This document shows, piece by piece, positions 36,544-46,177 of a stretch of 64,000 nucleotides of DNA. The DNA lies in NCBI RefSeq assembly GCF_003076475.1, contig NZ_CP020919.1, positions 1,116,001 to 1,180,000 on the forward strand, read 5' to 3'. A model generated the notes under the pieces. That model was given only the letters and a program-made list of their open reading frames with translations. It was not told the origin of the DNA and made no database searches. Numbering within the stretch: the stretch's first letter is position 1; every line of letters begins with the position of its first letter. The translations under genes were made by a program, and so were the position numbers. Origin of the DNA: Flavobacterium kingsejongi. GTDB lineage: Bacteria; Bacteroidota; Bacteroidia; Flavobacteriales; Flavobacteriaceae.

Positions 36544-37713
36544 ATGGTGATTTCTAAAAAACCTGTTAGATTAATAATAGCGACTTTTGTAGCTTTACTT
36601 CCTTTTAGTACAATGGCAACCCCGGGATCTGATTCTCTTAGGGTTACTACTGATTCTGTGCATACAACTGTACAGGCAGGACATCATGAGGAAATTGCTG
36701 CAGCTGATCCTAGAAAAGCAGAAGTGGATGCATTTATTGATCATCACTTGCAGGACTCACACGATTTTGTCTTCTTTTCCGATAAAGCCGAAGGTAAAAA
36801 TTATGGTTTTCCATTACCTGTAATCCTTTTGGATAACGGACTGAAAGTTTTTTCTTCTTCCAAATTACACCACGGTGAAGCTGTTGCTGAAGTAGATGGT
36901 AACTTCTACAAATTAGTACACGGTAAAATTTATAAAACGGATGCTCAGGGTAACATCACTTTAGATGAGCACGGACATCCAAAAAATGAAAGACCACTGG
37001 ATTTTTCCATTACAAAAAATGTTGTGTCCATGCTTTTTACGGCAATCTTATTATTGTTGATGTTTACAGCTTTGGCAAGATCCTATAAAAAAGGACCAAT
37101 CCCAACTGGATTCGGAAGAGTATTGGAGCCTTTGATAATCTTCATCAGAGATGAGGTTGCGATTCCAAATATCGGAGAGAAAAAATACAGAAAATTTATG
37201 GGCTACCTTTTAACAGTATTCTTCTTTATCTGGATTCTGAATCTTTTAGGAATGACGCCACTGGGAATTAATGTTACCGGAAATATTGCGATTACAGTTT
37301 GTTTGGCTTTATTTACTTACATTATTACACAGTTTAGTGGAAATAAAGATTACTGGAAACATATTTTCTGGATGCCGGGAGTTCCTGTACCGATGAAAAT
37401 TATTTTAATGCCAATCGAGATTTTAGGGACACTGACTAAACCATTCGCATTATTGGTTCGTTTGTTTGCAAATATTACTGCAGGTCACGTAGTAATCATG
37501 AGTTTGATCGGAATGATTTTCGTAACCAAAAACATCTATGCAGATTTGCCAATATCTTTTGGACTGACTTTATTTATTTCTGTAATTGAAATATTGGTTG
37601 CTTTCCTTCAGGCATTTATTTTTACAATGTTATCATCATTATTTATCGGAATGGCAGTACAGGATCATCATGATGATCATGGCCATGACGATCATTTGAA
37701 TAGTTTAGTTTAA
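36544..37713 (+). CDS. atpB: F1Fo ATP synthase subunit a
   Basis: Subunit a forms the proton half-channels of Fo. The 389-residue protein is longer than E. coli AtpB because of an N-terminal signal-like helix (VRLIIATFVALLPFSTMA) and a roughly 130-residue His-rich periplasmic region, as usual in Bacteroidota. The membrane core has the essential arginine in LLVRLFANITAGHVVI (about residues 297-312) and EILVAFLQAFIFTMLSSLFI. It ends with a His/Asp-rich tail. It is 33 bases upstream of atpE. Confidence 0.94.
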   Translation: MVISKKPVRLIIATFVALLPFSTMATPGSDSLRVTTDSVHTTVQAGHHEEIAAADPRKAEVDAFIDHHLQDSHDFVFFSDKAEGKNYGFPLPVILLDNGLKVFSSSKLHHGEAVAEVDGNFYKLVHGKIYKTDAQGNITLDEHGHPKNERPLDFSITKNVVSMLFTAILLLLMFTALARSYKKGPIPTGFGRVLEPLIIFIRDEVAIPNIGEKKYRKFMGYLLTVFFFIWILNLLGMTPLGINVTGNIAITVCLALFTYIITQFSGNKDYWKHIFWMPGVPVPMKIILMPIEILGTLTKPFALLVRLFANITAGHVVIMSLIGMIFVTKNIYADLPISFGLTLFISVIEILVAFLQAFIFTMLSSLFIGMAVQDHHDDHGHDDHLNSLV

Positions 37714-37746
37714 TTTTTTGAAGTTTAATTTTTTATATTATACATT

Positions 37747-37944
37747 ATGGGTGAGATTCCAAATTTAGTAGGAGCTGGTCTGGTAGTAATCGGTGCTGGT
37801 CTTGGTTTAGGTAAAATCGGTGGTTCTGCAATGGATGCTATTGCTCGTCAGCCAGAAGCTGCTGGTAAAATTCAAACTGCGATGATTATCATCGCGGCTT
37901 TATTAGAAGGTTTAGCATTTGCTGCTTTGATCTTAGGAAGATAA
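37747..37944 (+). CDS. atpE: F1Fo ATP synthase subunit c
   Basis: The 65-residue proteolipid has two membrane helices joined by the polar loop ARQPEAAGK (residues 33-41). The ion-carrying carboxylate is Glu54 in AALLEGLAF. Glycine-rich packing is clear in helix 1 (GAGLVVIGAGLGLGKIGG). The residue after the Glu is Gly rather than Ser/Thr, and helix 1 lacks the Gln of sodium-binding c-rings, so proton coupling is the expected type. A hairpin lies directly downstream. Confidence 0.95.
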   Translation: MGEIPNLVGAGLVVIGAGLGLGKIGGSAMDAIARQPEAAGKIQTAMIIIAALLEGLAFAALILGR

Positions 37945-37964
37945 TAAAGGAAGAAAAAACATTT

Positions 37965-37985
37965 CCTGTAACGGTTGGTTACAGG
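37965..37985 (+). other. Hairpin between atpE and atpF
   Basis: CCTGTAAC (37965-37972) pairs perfectly with GTTACAGG (37978-37985) around GGTTG, 21 bases after the atpE stop. A T-rich stretch without a full T-run follows. It may stabilise the atpE end of the transcript or attenuate downstream expression. Confidence 0.7.
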
Positions 37986-38033
37986 ACTTGTTTTTGTTTT
38001 AAAAAGTTATAACGAAAAAACTACATTTATAAA

Positions 38034-38534
38034 ATGGATAAATTAATTAACGATTTTTCATTCGGATTGTTTTTCTGGCAGGTTATTATCCTGGTAGTAT
38101 TATTATTGTTATTAGCAAAATTCGCCTGGAAACCTATCATGAGTTCTATTACAGAACGTGAAGAAGGAATCAGAAATGCGATTGCATCTGCAGAAGCAGC
38201 TCGTAAAGAAATGCAAAATCTTCAGGCAGATAACGAACGTATCTTGCAGGAAGCTCGTTTAGAGCGTGATGCTCTATTAAAAGATGCCCGTGAAATGAAG
38301 GATAAAATTGTTGCTGATGCAAAACATGAAGCACAACTTCAGGGTGATCGTATGATCGAGCAGGCAAAAACAGCTATCGAAGGAGAAAAGAATGCAGCCA
38401 TGGCAGAATTGAAAAACCAGGTGTCTTCTTTATCCCTTGAAATTGCGGAAAAATTATTGAAAAATGAACTTTCTAACAAAGAGGCTCAGGTGAAACTTGT
38501 AGACCAAATGTTAGGTGACGTTACCTTAAACTAA
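38034..38534 (+). CDS. atpF: F1Fo ATP synthase subunit b
   Basis: The 166-residue protein has one N-terminal membrane helix (FGLFFWQVIILVVLLLLLAKF) followed by a long charged coiled coil (about residues 30-160: EREEGIRNAIASAEAARKEMQNLQADNERILQEAR). It forms the peripheral stalk that holds F1 against Fo. It sits between the atpE hairpin and atpH, five bases upstream of the latter. Confidence 0.95.
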   Translation: MDKLINDFSFGLFFWQVIILVVLLLLLAKFAWKPIMSSITEREEGIRNAIASAEAARKEMQNLQADNERILQEARLERDALLKDAREMKDKIVADAKHEAQLQGDRMIEQAKTAIEGEKNAAMAELKNQVSSLSLEIAEKLLKNELSNKEAQVKLVDQMLGDVTLN

Positions 38535-38539
38535 GCATT

Positions 38540-39073
38540 ATGTCAGGAACAAGAGCAGCAATACGTTACGCAAAAGCAGTTTTAGAATTGGCGAACTCGC
38601 AAGGTCTGGCACAGCAGCTTAATGAGGATATGGTTTTGATCGCTTCAACGGTTAAAAACAATTTGGAACTGGATACTTTTATCAATAATCCAACAATTAA
38701 AGCTGAAGTTAAAGAAGCTGCCCTATCGGAAGTTTTTGGCGCAACAGATGGTATCACTAAGAAATTATTTCATTTATTAAAAGATAATAAAAGATTTCAA
38801 ATTCTGGAAGCTATCGCGTTGCAGTACACGAAACTTTATGATGAGCTGAATGGTGTTGAAACGGCTAAAGTGACCACTGCATTCCCATTGACTGAAGAAT
38901 TGGAAGCTAAAGTACTGGCTAAAATAAAAGAATTTTCAGATAAGAAAATTACAATTGAAAATATAGTAGATCCGGCGATTATCGGTGGATTTATATTACG
39001 CATAGGTGATAAGCAGTATAATGCTTCCATTGCCAACAGGTTACAAGTGTTAAAAAGAGAATTAAGTAATTAG
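38540..39073 (+). CDS. atpH: F1Fo ATP synthase subunit delta
   Basis: The 177-residue protein shows the delta/OSCP plan: an N-terminal six-helix domain (RAAIRYAKAVLELANSQGL) and a C-terminal domain with VTTAFPLTEELEAKVLAKIKEFSDKKITIENIVDPAIIGGFILRIGDKQYNASIANRL, including the conserved GG-F region. It joins the peripheral stalk to the F1 head. It is placed between atpF and atpA. Confidence 0.94.
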   Translation: MSGTRAAIRYAKAVLELANSQGLAQQLNEDMVLIASTVKNNLELDTFINNPTIKAEVKEAALSEVFGATDGITKKLFHLLKDNKRFQILEAIALQYTKLYDELNGVETAKVTTAFPLTEELEAKVLAKIKEFSDKKITIENIVDPAIIGGFILRIGDKQYNASIANRLQVLKRELSN

Positions 39074-39113
39074 TTATTTACCACACATTAAAGTGTTTAA
39101 ATTATAAATTAAG

Positions 39114-40691
39114 ATGGCGGAAATTAAACCTGCTGAAATTTCAGCAATATTAAGAAAGCAATTATCGGGTTCTGAATCTGGTGCTACGCTGGAAGAAGTT
39201 GGAACAGTACTTCAAGTTGGAGATGGTATCGCCCGTGTATATGGGTTATCGAATGTTCAATACGGTGAGTTAGTAGAATTTGACAATGGTATGGAAGGAA
39301 TGGTTCTGAACCTTGAAGAAGACAACGTAGGTGTTGTACTTTTAGGGCCATCTACCGGAATCAGCGAAGGATCTACTGCCAAAAGAACACAACGTATCGC
39401 TTCACTTAAAGTTGGTGAGGAAATGGTAGGACGTGTGGTAAACACCCTTGGTTTTCCAATTGATGGAAAAGGACCTATCGGTGGAACTTTATATGAGATG
39501 CCATTGGAACGTAAAGCTCCTGGGGTTATCTTCCGTCAGCCGGTAACAGAACCGTTACAAACAGGTATTAAAGCTGTTGATGCTATGATCCCGGTGGGTC
39601 GTGGCCAGAGAGAACTTGTAATTGGTGACCGTCAAACTGGTAAATCTACCGTTTGTCTGGATACCATCCTGAATCAAAAAGAATTTTATGATGCTGGTAA
39701 ACCAGTATTCTGTATATATGTAGCTATTGGGCAAAAAGCTTCTACTGTAGCGAATATCGCTAAAACATTAGAGGAAAAAGGTGCTATGGCATACACCGTG
39801 ATCGTAGCAGCTAATGCTTCTGATCCAGCTCCGATGCAAGTATATGCTCCTTTCGCAGGTGCAGCTATCGGGGAGTACTTCCGTGATACAGGTCGTCCTG
39901 CATTAATTGTATATGATGATTTATCCAAACAAGCAGTTGCTTACCGTGAGGTATCTCTTTTGTTGAGAAGACCACCGGGCCGTGAAGCTTATCCTGGAGA
40001 CGTTTTCTACCTGCACTCCCGTTTATTAGAGCGTGCGGCAAAAGTAATCGCGAATGATGAGATTGCTAAAAACATGAATGATTTACCAGATTCATTACGT
40101 CCAATCGTAAAAGGGGGTGGTTCGTTAACGGCATTGCCAATTATCGAAACTCAGGCGGGTGACGTTTCTGCTTATATCCCAACTAACGTAATTTCGATTA
40201 CTGACGGACAGATATTCTTAGAATCTGACTTGTTTAACTCTGGTGTTCGTCCGGCGATTAACGTAGGTATCTCGGTATCACGTGTTGGAGGTAATGCTCA
40301 GATTAAATCCATGAAAAAAGTAGCCGGTACTTTAAAATTAGATCAGGCACAATTCCGTGAATTGGAAGCCTTTTCAAAATTCGGTTCCGATCTTGATGCA
40401 GTTACATTAAATGTAATTGAAAAAGGAAGAAGAAACGTTGAGATCCTGAAACAAGGGCTTAATGATCCGTACACTGTAGAAGACCAGGTTGCAATTATCT
40501 ATGCAGGTTCTAAAAACCTGTTGCGTAATGTACCGGTTAATAAAGTGAAAGAATTTGAGAAAGATTTCCTTGAATTCCTGAACAACAAACACAGAGATAC
40601 ACTTGATGCTTTAAAAGCAGGTAAACTGGATGACAAAATTACTGATGTTATCGAGAATGTTGCAAAAGAAGTTTCAGCAAAATATAACTAA
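39114..40691 (+). CDS. atpA: F1Fo ATP synthase subunit alpha
   Basis: The 525-residue protein has the N-terminal barrel ([21 protein letters not shown]), Walker [11 protein letters not shown] (about residues 171-180), [48 protein letters not shown] and [12 protein letters not shown]. It is the non-catalytic nucleotide-binding subunit of F1. Its codon use leans to frequently used triplets compared with neighbours outside the atp cluster, as expected for a highly expressed gene. Confidence 0.97.
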   Translation: MAEIKPAEISAILRKQLSGSESGATLEEVGTVLQVGDGIARVYGLSNVQYGELVEFDNGMEGMVLNLEEDNVGVVLLGPSTGISEGSTAKRTQRIASLKVGEEMVGRVVNTLGFPIDGKGPIGGTLYEMPLERKAPGVIFRQPVTEPLQTGIKAVDAMIPVGRGQRELVIGDRQTGKSTVCLDTILNQKEFYDAGKPVFCIYVAIGQKASTVANIAKTLEEKGAMAYTVIVAANASDPAPMQVYAPFAGAAIGEYFRDTGRPALIVYDDLSKQAVAYREVSLLLRRPPGREAYPGDVFYLHSRLLERAAKVIANDEIAKNMNDLPDSLRPIVKGGGSLTALPIIETQAGDVSAYIPTNVISITDGQIFLESDLFNSGVRPAINVGISVSRVGGNAQIKSMKKVAGTLKLDQAQFRELEAFSKFGSDLDAVTLNVIEKGRRNVEILKQGLNDPYTVEDQVAIIYAGSKNLLRNVPVNKVKEFEKDFLEFLNNKHRDTLDALKAGKLDDKITDVIENVAKEVSAKYN

Positions 40692-40711
40692 AACTAATTT
40701 GATAATCTGAC

Positions 40712-40741
40712 CCCTGAAAGCATAGCGATCAGGGTTTCAGG
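40712..40741 (+). other. Competing hairpins between atpA and atpG
   Basis: CCCTGA (40712-40717) can pair with TCAGGG (40729-40734), or CCTGAAA (40713-40719) with TTTCAGG (40735-40741). The two structures share bases and exclude each other. Confidence 0.5.
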
Positions 40742-40764
40742 TTGCCTAATTTTCAAATTAAACA

Positions 40765-41625
40765 ATGGCAAATTTAAAGGAAATCCGTAATAGAATTACT
40801 TCCGTTTCATCTACGATGCAAATCACATCTGCGATGAAAATGGTTTCTGCTGCAAAGTTGAAAAAAGCACAGGATGCTATCACTGCAATGCGTCCTTATG
40901 CCGAAAAACTAACAGAATTGCTCCAAAATCTGAGTGCTACTTTAGATGGCGACAGCGCTGGGAAATTTGCTGAGCAAAGACCAGTTAATAAAATTCTTTT
41001 GGTAGCCATTACTTCCAACAGAGGTTTAAGTGGAGCTTTTAATGCTAATATTGTGAAAGAAACAAAACGTCTGACACAAACTATTTACCCGGGAAAACAA
41101 GTTGATTTCGTAACGATTGGTAAAAAAGGTAATGACATTATTCGTAAAATGAATACTGTAATTACCAATAACAATGAGATTTACGACAACCTGAATTTTG
41201 AAAATGTTTCCCTTATTGCTGAAGAACTAATGCAGTTGTTCGCAGACGGGCAATACGACAAGATTGAATTGGTTTACAATCAGTTTAAAAATGCCGCTAC
41301 CCAGATTGTAATTACGGAACAGTTTCTGCCTATCATTCCGATGAAATCAGATAACGTAAAATCGGTAGATTATATTTTTGAACCTTCTAAAGAGCAAATC
41401 GTTGAAGAATTAATTCCACGATCTTTAAAAACACAATTGTATAAAGCCATTCGTGATTCTTATGCATCTGAACATGGTGCGCGTATGACTGCCATGCATA
41501 AAGCAACAGATAACGCTACTGAATTGAGAAATCAATTGAAATTGACATACAACAAAGCACGTCAGGCTGCAATTACAAACGAGATCCTTGAAATCGTTGG
41601 TGGTGCAGAAGCCTTAAACGGATAG
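40765..41625 (+). CDS. atpG: F1Fo ATP synthase subunit gamma
   Basis: Gamma is the rotor shaft of F1. The 286-residue protein has the N-terminal helix LKEIRNRITSVSSTMQITSAMKMVSAAKLKKAQ, the Rossmann-like middle (ILLVAITSNRGLSGAFNANIVKE) and the C-terminal helix ASEHGARMTAMHKATDNATELRNQLKLTYNKARQAAITNEILEIVGGAEAL. It ends the cluster; a terminator follows. Subunits beta (atpD) and epsilon (atpC) are not in the window. Confidence 0.96.
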   Translation: MANLKEIRNRITSVSSTMQITSAMKMVSAAKLKKAQDAITAMRPYAEKLTELLQNLSATLDGDSAGKFAEQRPVNKILLVAITSNRGLSGAFNANIVKETKRLTQTIYPGKQVDFVTIGKKGNDIIRKMNTVITNNNEIYDNLNFENVSLIAEELMQLFADGQYDKIELVYNQFKNAATQIVITEQFLPIIPMKSDNVKSVDYIFEPSKEQIVEELIPRSLKTQLYKAIRDSYASEHGARMTAMHKATDNATELRNQLKLTYNKARQAAITNEILEIVGGAEALNG

Positions 41626-41644
41626 TTGCCTGATACATAATCTC

Positions 41645-41672
41645 AAAAGCCAACAGTAATGTTGGCTTTTTT
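41645..41672 (+). terminator. Terminator after atpG
   Basis: AAAAGCCAAC pairs with GTTGGCTTTT around AGTAAT, followed by further T residues. Confidence 0.85.
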
Positions 41673-41775
41673 GTTTAATTGAAAATTCTACAGTTTTTTT
41701 GTTTTCGTTTTTTATAAAAAACGTGAAAATTTGATTAAGATTTTACCAAAACATCATTACCTACGGAATATTGGT

Positions 41776-41783
41776 TATTTTTG
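41776..41783 (+). promoter_or_regulatory. -7 box upstream of the second flippase gene
   Basis: TATTTTTG fits TAnnTTTG, 26 bases upstream of the TTG start at 41810. Confidence 0.5.
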
Positions 41784-41809
41784 ATACTTAAAAATTAATT
41801 TCAGCTATT

Positions 41810-43273
41810 TTGGGTCTATATAAGAATCTTTTTAAACAAACAGCCATCTACGGCCTTGCGACTGTATTGCCCAGAATGTTAAGCTTTTTGTTGGTAAGGT
41901 TGCATACAGACAAGATGGTTACAGCGGATTATGGTGAAGTTACCATTCTGCTATCCTTTATGGTTTTCTTTAATGTAATCTTATCCTATGGTATGGAGAC
42001 CGCTTTTTTCCGGTTTTACAATTCCGAGGATGATAAGAAAAAAGTAATTGAAACGTCTACCATTTCTATTTTCTGGACTTCTATAGGTTTCCTGATTATC
42101 GCACTACTGTTCCGGAATACTTTTGCGAAGGAAATGAATGTCGAAGCGGAATATTTTACCTACGCCATCTGGACCCTTGTTTTTGATGCCCTCGTTATTA
42201 TCCCCTTTTCGAGATTGCGTGCAGAACAGCGGCCTATTGTATATGCGGTAATAAAAATTGGTAATGTTATGGTGACGGTGCTATTGAATATTTTCTTTTT
42301 AGTCTACCTGCCCAAGATCGCCCTATCGAATCCAAATACTTTCATCAGTAGCTTATATGTGGAGAATTTCCAGATTGGCTATGTCTTCATTTCTAACTTA
42401 GTTGCAAGTGTGGCTACCTTCGTGGTGCTTTCTCCGAATTATATGAAAGTAAAATGGCATTTTGATGCGGTGCTTTGGAAGAAAATGATGCAATATGGCT
42501 TACCCATCCTGATTGCCGGAATTGCATTTGCAGTGAACGAGCATTTGGATAAAATTATCCTTGGTAACCTATTGCCTGAAAACATTGCCAAATCAGAAGT
42601 TGGGGCGTATTCCGCCTGCTATAAGCTTGGATTGTTCATGGTGCTCTATGCTACTGCGTTCCGTTTAGGGATTGAGCCTTTTTTCTTTAGCCATGCCAAA
42701 AATAAGAATGCCAAACAAACCTATGCCAATATCACCAAGTATTTTGTAATCTTCGGATCGATCATACTTTTGGGGGTAATTGTATTTGCAGATGTATTAA
42801 AACTGATCCTGCTTCCGAATAAGGAATATTGGGAAGCCATGAAAGTAGTGCCTTTGATTATTGTGGCTAATTTTTTCCTGGGCATTTACAACAACCTGTC
42901 GGTATGGTATAAACTAACCGATAAAACGAAAATTGGGGCTTATATTTCTGTAGTTGGTGCCGCCCTTACACTGGTACTCAATTTTTTCCTGATTCCGAAA
43001 TACAGTTACTACGGTTCCGCTATTGCGACTATCGCTGCGTATGGCAGTATGATGGTGATTTCTTATATAATGGGTAATAAATATTATCCAATTCCCTATG
43101 ACATGAAAAAAATAGGCGGCTATCTGGGATTGTCGATAGGCTTTTCCATACTCTCGTTTTATTTTTTCAGGGAGAATTACTGGATTGGGATTCCATTATT
43201 AGCAGCATTCATCTATTTCATCTATTATAATGAAAAAGAAATGTTACATCGTATTTTAAAAAAACAAGCATAA
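41810..43273 (+). CDS. Polysaccharide biosynthesis / lipid-linked oligosaccharide flippase family protein
   Basis: The 487-residue membrane protein has about 14 helices and the Wzx/MurJ-like (MATE superfamily) pattern: [35 protein letters not shown] at the start, [35 protein letters not shown] in the middle. It moves a lipid-linked glycan across the inner membrane; substrate unknown. The start is TTG, supported by the conserved N-terminus and a -7 box just upstream. It is intact, unlike the flippase gene at 8.9-10.2 kb, and opens a run of envelope genes. Confidence 0.88.
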   Translation: MGLYKNLFKQTAIYGLATVLPRMLSFLLVRLHTDKMVTADYGEVTILLSFMVFFNVILSYGMETAFFRFYNSEDDKKKVIETSTISIFWTSIGFLIIALLFRNTFAKEMNVEAEYFTYAIWTLVFDALVIIPFSRLRAEQRPIVYAVIKIGNVMVTVLLNIFFLVYLPKIALSNPNTFISSLYVENFQIGYVFISNLVASVATFVVLSPNYMKVKWHFDAVLWKKMMQYGLPILIAGIAFAVNEHLDKIILGNLLPENIAKSEVGAYSACYKLGLFMVLYATAFRLGIEPFFFSHAKNKNAKQTYANITKYFVIFGSIILLGVIVFADVLKLILLPNKEYWEAMKVVPLIIVANFFLGIYNNLSVWYKLTDKTKIGAYISVVGAALTLVLNFFLIPKYSYYGSAIATIAAYGSMMVISYIMGNKYYPIPYDMKKIGGYLGLSIGFSILSFYFFRENYWIGIPLLAAFIYFIYYNEKEMLHRILKKQA

Positions 43274-43325
43274 TAGCAACGAAGGGTTGGGAATGTATCT
43301 ACCGCGTATATCTAAAACAATAAAA

Positions 43326-43760
43326 ATGACAATAAACATCATCACTACATCAGGGCATGCATTGCCTGGTTATGAAACTATAGCTTCTGCAGGAATGGAT
43401 TTAAGAGCAGTCCTTGAAACGCCAGTTACTTTAAAACCCCTGGGCAGAGCCATTATAAAAACCGGATTATTCATTGAGCTTCCTATAGGTTATGAAGCAC
43501 AGGTACGCCCGAGAAGTGGTTTGGCAGCCAAAAACGGGGTGACCGTATTGAACGCACCCGGAACAATTGATGCAGATTACCGTGGCGAAATAGGGGTCAT
43601 ATTAGTGAATCTATCATCAGAAGATTTCGTTGTTGAAAATGGTGAAAGGATAGCACAATTGGTTATCGCACGCCATGAAAGAGCCGAATGGTCTCTGGTT
43701 ACTGCATTGTCAGAAACATCCCGGGGTGAAGGTGGCTTTGGCAGTACCGGAGTAAAATAG
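43326..43760 (+). CDS. dut: dUTP diphosphatase
   Basis: This enzyme hydrolyses dUTP to dUMP, keeping uracil out of DNA and feeding dTMP synthesis. Starting at 43326 ([18 protein letters not shown]) gives 144 residues, the normal length; the frame also offers an ATG at 43287, which would add 13 untypical residues. The five dUTPase motifs are visible: [36 protein letters not shown] and the C-terminal [15 protein letters not shown] arm ([11 protein letters not shown]). Confidence 0.94.
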   Translation: MTINIITTSGHALPGYETIASAGMDLRAVLETPVTLKPLGRAIIKTGLFIELPIGYEAQVRPRSGLAAKNGVTVLNAPGTIDADYRGEIGVILVNLSSEDFVVENGERIAQLVIARHERAEWSLVTALSETSRGEGGFGSTGVK

Positions 43761-43796
43761 AAATTAGAAAATAAATATTGTCCTTAAAACGAGACC

Positions 43797-44807
43797 ATGA
43801 AAATTATAGTTCCAATGGCAGGGCGTGGATCACGCCTTCGTCCACATACATTAACTGTTCCAAAACCATTAATCCCAATTGCAGGAAAACCAATTGTACA
43901 CCGTCTTGTTGAAGATATTGCCGGAGTAATCAATCAGGAGATTAAAGAGATTGCGTTCATAATCCATAAGGATTTTGGGAATCAGGTAGAAAAAGAATTA
44001 ATTGAAATAGCAGAAAAATTAGGAGCCAAAGGAACCATCTATTACCAGGAGCAGCCTTTAGGAACTGCGCATGCTATTATGGCTGCCAAAGAGTCGATGA
44101 CAGGGCCTATTGTTGTTGCATATGCCGATACATTATTTCGCGCTGATTTTACCTTAGATACTACCGCTGATAGCGTAATATGGGTGAAACAGGTAGAAGA
44201 TCCAAGTGCCTTTGGAGTAGTTCAGTTAAACGACCAAAACCAGATTATAGATTTCGTTGAAAAACCAACCGAATTTATCTCTGACCTGGCGATAATTGGA
44301 ATTTACTATTTCAAAAGCGGGGAAACATTACGTAGTGAATTACAATATTTATTGGATAATAATGTTGTAAAAGGAGGAGAGTACCAACTTACCGACGGTC
44401 TGGAAAACATGAAAATCAAAGGCTTGAAGTTTGTTCCGGGAAAAGTGGAGGAATGGATGGATTGTGGGAATAAAAATGTAACAGTAGAAACGAATTCCAG
44501 AATGTTAGGTTTTTTATATGCCGACGGTCAGAATTTGGTTTCAGAATCGGTAATTACTGAAAACGCTACGATAATCCAACCGTGTTATATCGGGGAGAAT
44601 GTGGTTTTGAAAAATGCAACAGTAGGCCCGAATGTTTCCTTAGGAGATGGGTGTATCGTAGAAAACACCACGATTAAGAACAGTCTGGTTCAGAATAATT
44701 CTAAAATAAAAAATGCAGATCTGGACAATGCTATGATTGGAAGTTATGCTTCTTTTGATGGAAACTTTAAGACGATCAGTATTGGAGATTACTCGGTTTT
44801 GGAATAA
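43797..44807 (+). CDS. Sugar-1-phosphate nucleotidyltransferase
   Basis: The 336-residue protein begins MKIIVPMAGRGSRLRPHTLTVPKPLIPIAGKPIVHRL, the NTP-binding signature of nucleotidyltransferases. It has VVAYADTLFRADF (metal-binding Asp), GVVQLNDQNQIIDFVEKP and a C-terminal left-handed beta-helix made of hexapeptide repeats (about residues 250-335). It makes a nucleotide sugar for envelope glycans; it resembles glucose-1-phosphate thymidylyl/uridylyltransferases but the sugar and base cannot be fixed by eye. It sits between dut and the TPR gene. Confidence 0.85.
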   Translation: MKIIVPMAGRGSRLRPHTLTVPKPLIPIAGKPIVHRLVEDIAGVINQEIKEIAFIIHKDFGNQVEKELIEIAEKLGAKGTIYYQEQPLGTAHAIMAAKESMTGPIVVAYADTLFRADFTLDTTADSVIWVKQVEDPSAFGVVQLNDQNQIIDFVEKPTEFISDLAIIGIYYFKSGETLRSELQYLLDNNVVKGGEYQLTDGLENMKIKGLKFVPGKVEEWMDCGNKNVTVETNSRMLGFLYADGQNLVSESVITENATIIQPCYIGENVVLKNATVGPNVSLGDGCIVENTTIKNSLVQNNSKIKNADLDNAMIGSYASFDGNFKTISIGDYSVLE

Positions 44808-44827
44808 CTTAGTAGAAATATTTTACA

Positions 44828-46177
44828 ATGAAAATGAAATTTATCTTTTCGGGATTACTGTTTCTGGGATTACTATCAGGTCAGGTGGAGCTTTATGCGC
44901 AATCCGGTCCGGAAACCGTAATTTCTCCGGAAGATAAATTTCAAAATGCCTTTTATGAAGCCCTTAAGCAAAAGGGGATTGAAAATTATGATAAGGCGAT
45001 ATTAGAACTCGAAAAGTGCCTGGCATTACAACCCAACAATCCAGCGGTATATAACGAATTGGGGAGAAACTACCTGAGCCAGAAGAGTTATGAAAAGGCG
45101 CGGGTCAATTTTGATAAAGCAACCCAGCTGGATCCCAAAAACAAATGGTATTGGATGGGGCTTTATGATGTGTTTTACCAGACCAAAGAATATGAGCAGT
45201 CTATTATTGTGGTGCGGAAATTGATAGAATTTGATGCGAAATTCAAAGATGATCTCGTTTCGTTATACATGTACACTCAGCAATTTGATAAAGCGCTTGA
45301 ACTGATCAATGAACTGGAAAAAACCGCAGAAAAATCCAAAACAAGGGAAATGTACAAGCTACAGATCCTGAGTGATGCCAAATTCAAAGGATCCGAGAAA
45401 AATTCCCTTTTGGAAATGCTACAGAAAAATCCAAAAGAAGAGTCGAATTATATCGCCCTGATTTACTTGTATTCCGATAGTAATCAGGAAGAAAAGGCCT
45501 ATGAAATTGCCCAGCTTTTGGAAAAAAACCTGCCGGAGTCCGATTGGGCGCAAGTGAGCCTGTTTAAATTTCACCTGAATAATAATGAGCCCCAAAAGGC
45601 CATAAAATCAATGAATCAGGTTTTTGGCAGTAACAAAGTAGATAACAAGATCAAACACCGGATACTGAATGAGTTTTTGATTTTTGTGACTAAGAATCCA
45701 CAATATGATGCCGATCTCGAAAAAGCAATTGGCTATTTCGAAAATGATAAAGAAGTACAGGTTTCCAAAGAAATTGGGAAGTTCTATCTCAACAAAAAGG
45801 ATTTTTCAAAAGCAATAAAATATCTTGAAAAGGATCTTCAGGAAGATTCCGGAGATATGGAAGCAACGCGGCTTTTGCTACAGGCCTATGCCGACAGCAA
45901 TAATTTTGAAAAGCTGGGTAAGACCGCCGAAGGATTAATTGACCTGTATCCTTTACAACCGGAATTGTATTATTATGCAGGTTTGGCTAATAATCAATTA
46001 AAAAAATTCAGCAAAGCGAAAGATTTGCTCGAATCTGGAATAGATTATGTGGTAGATCAGAAACAGTTGGAAATCAATTTTAATATCCAGTTGGGGGAAG
46101 CTTATTCCGGACTGGGAAACACGGCTAAAAAAGAACTGTTTTTTCAGAAAGCAGACAAACTATTAAAAGAACGATAA
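44828..46177 (+). CDS. Exported TPR-repeat protein
   Basis: The 449-residue protein has an N-terminal signal peptide (FIFSGLLFLGLLSGQVELYAQ) and a long array of TPR units (ENYDKAILELEKCLALQPNNPAVYNELGRNYLSQKSYEKARVNFDKATQLDPKN and later copies at about 290-440). TPR proteins are protein-binding scaffolds; no enzyme domain is seen. It is followed immediately by DUF4292 and EnvC-like genes, an arrangement I recall in flavobacteria that suggests a joint envelope role. Confidence 0.85.
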   Translation: MKMKFIFSGLLFLGLLSGQVELYAQSGPETVISPEDKFQNAFYEALKQKGIENYDKAILELEKCLALQPNNPAVYNELGRNYLSQKSYEKARVNFDKATQLDPKNKWYWMGLYDVFYQTKEYEQSIIVVRKLIEFDAKFKDDLVSLYMYTQQFDKALELINELEKTAEKSKTREMYKLQILSDAKFKGSEKNSLLEMLQKNPKEESNYIALIYLYSDSNQEEKAYEIAQLLEKNLPESDWAQVSLFKFHLNNNEPQKAIKSMNQVFGSNKVDNKIKHRILNEFLIFVTKNPQYDADLEKAIGYFENDKEVQVSKEIGKFYLNKKDFSKAIKYLEKDLQEDSGDMEATRLLLQAYADSNNFEKLGKTAEGLIDLYPLQPELYYYAGLANNQLKKFSKAKDLLESGIDYVVDQKQLEINFNIQLGEAYSGLGNTAKKELFFQKADKLLKER

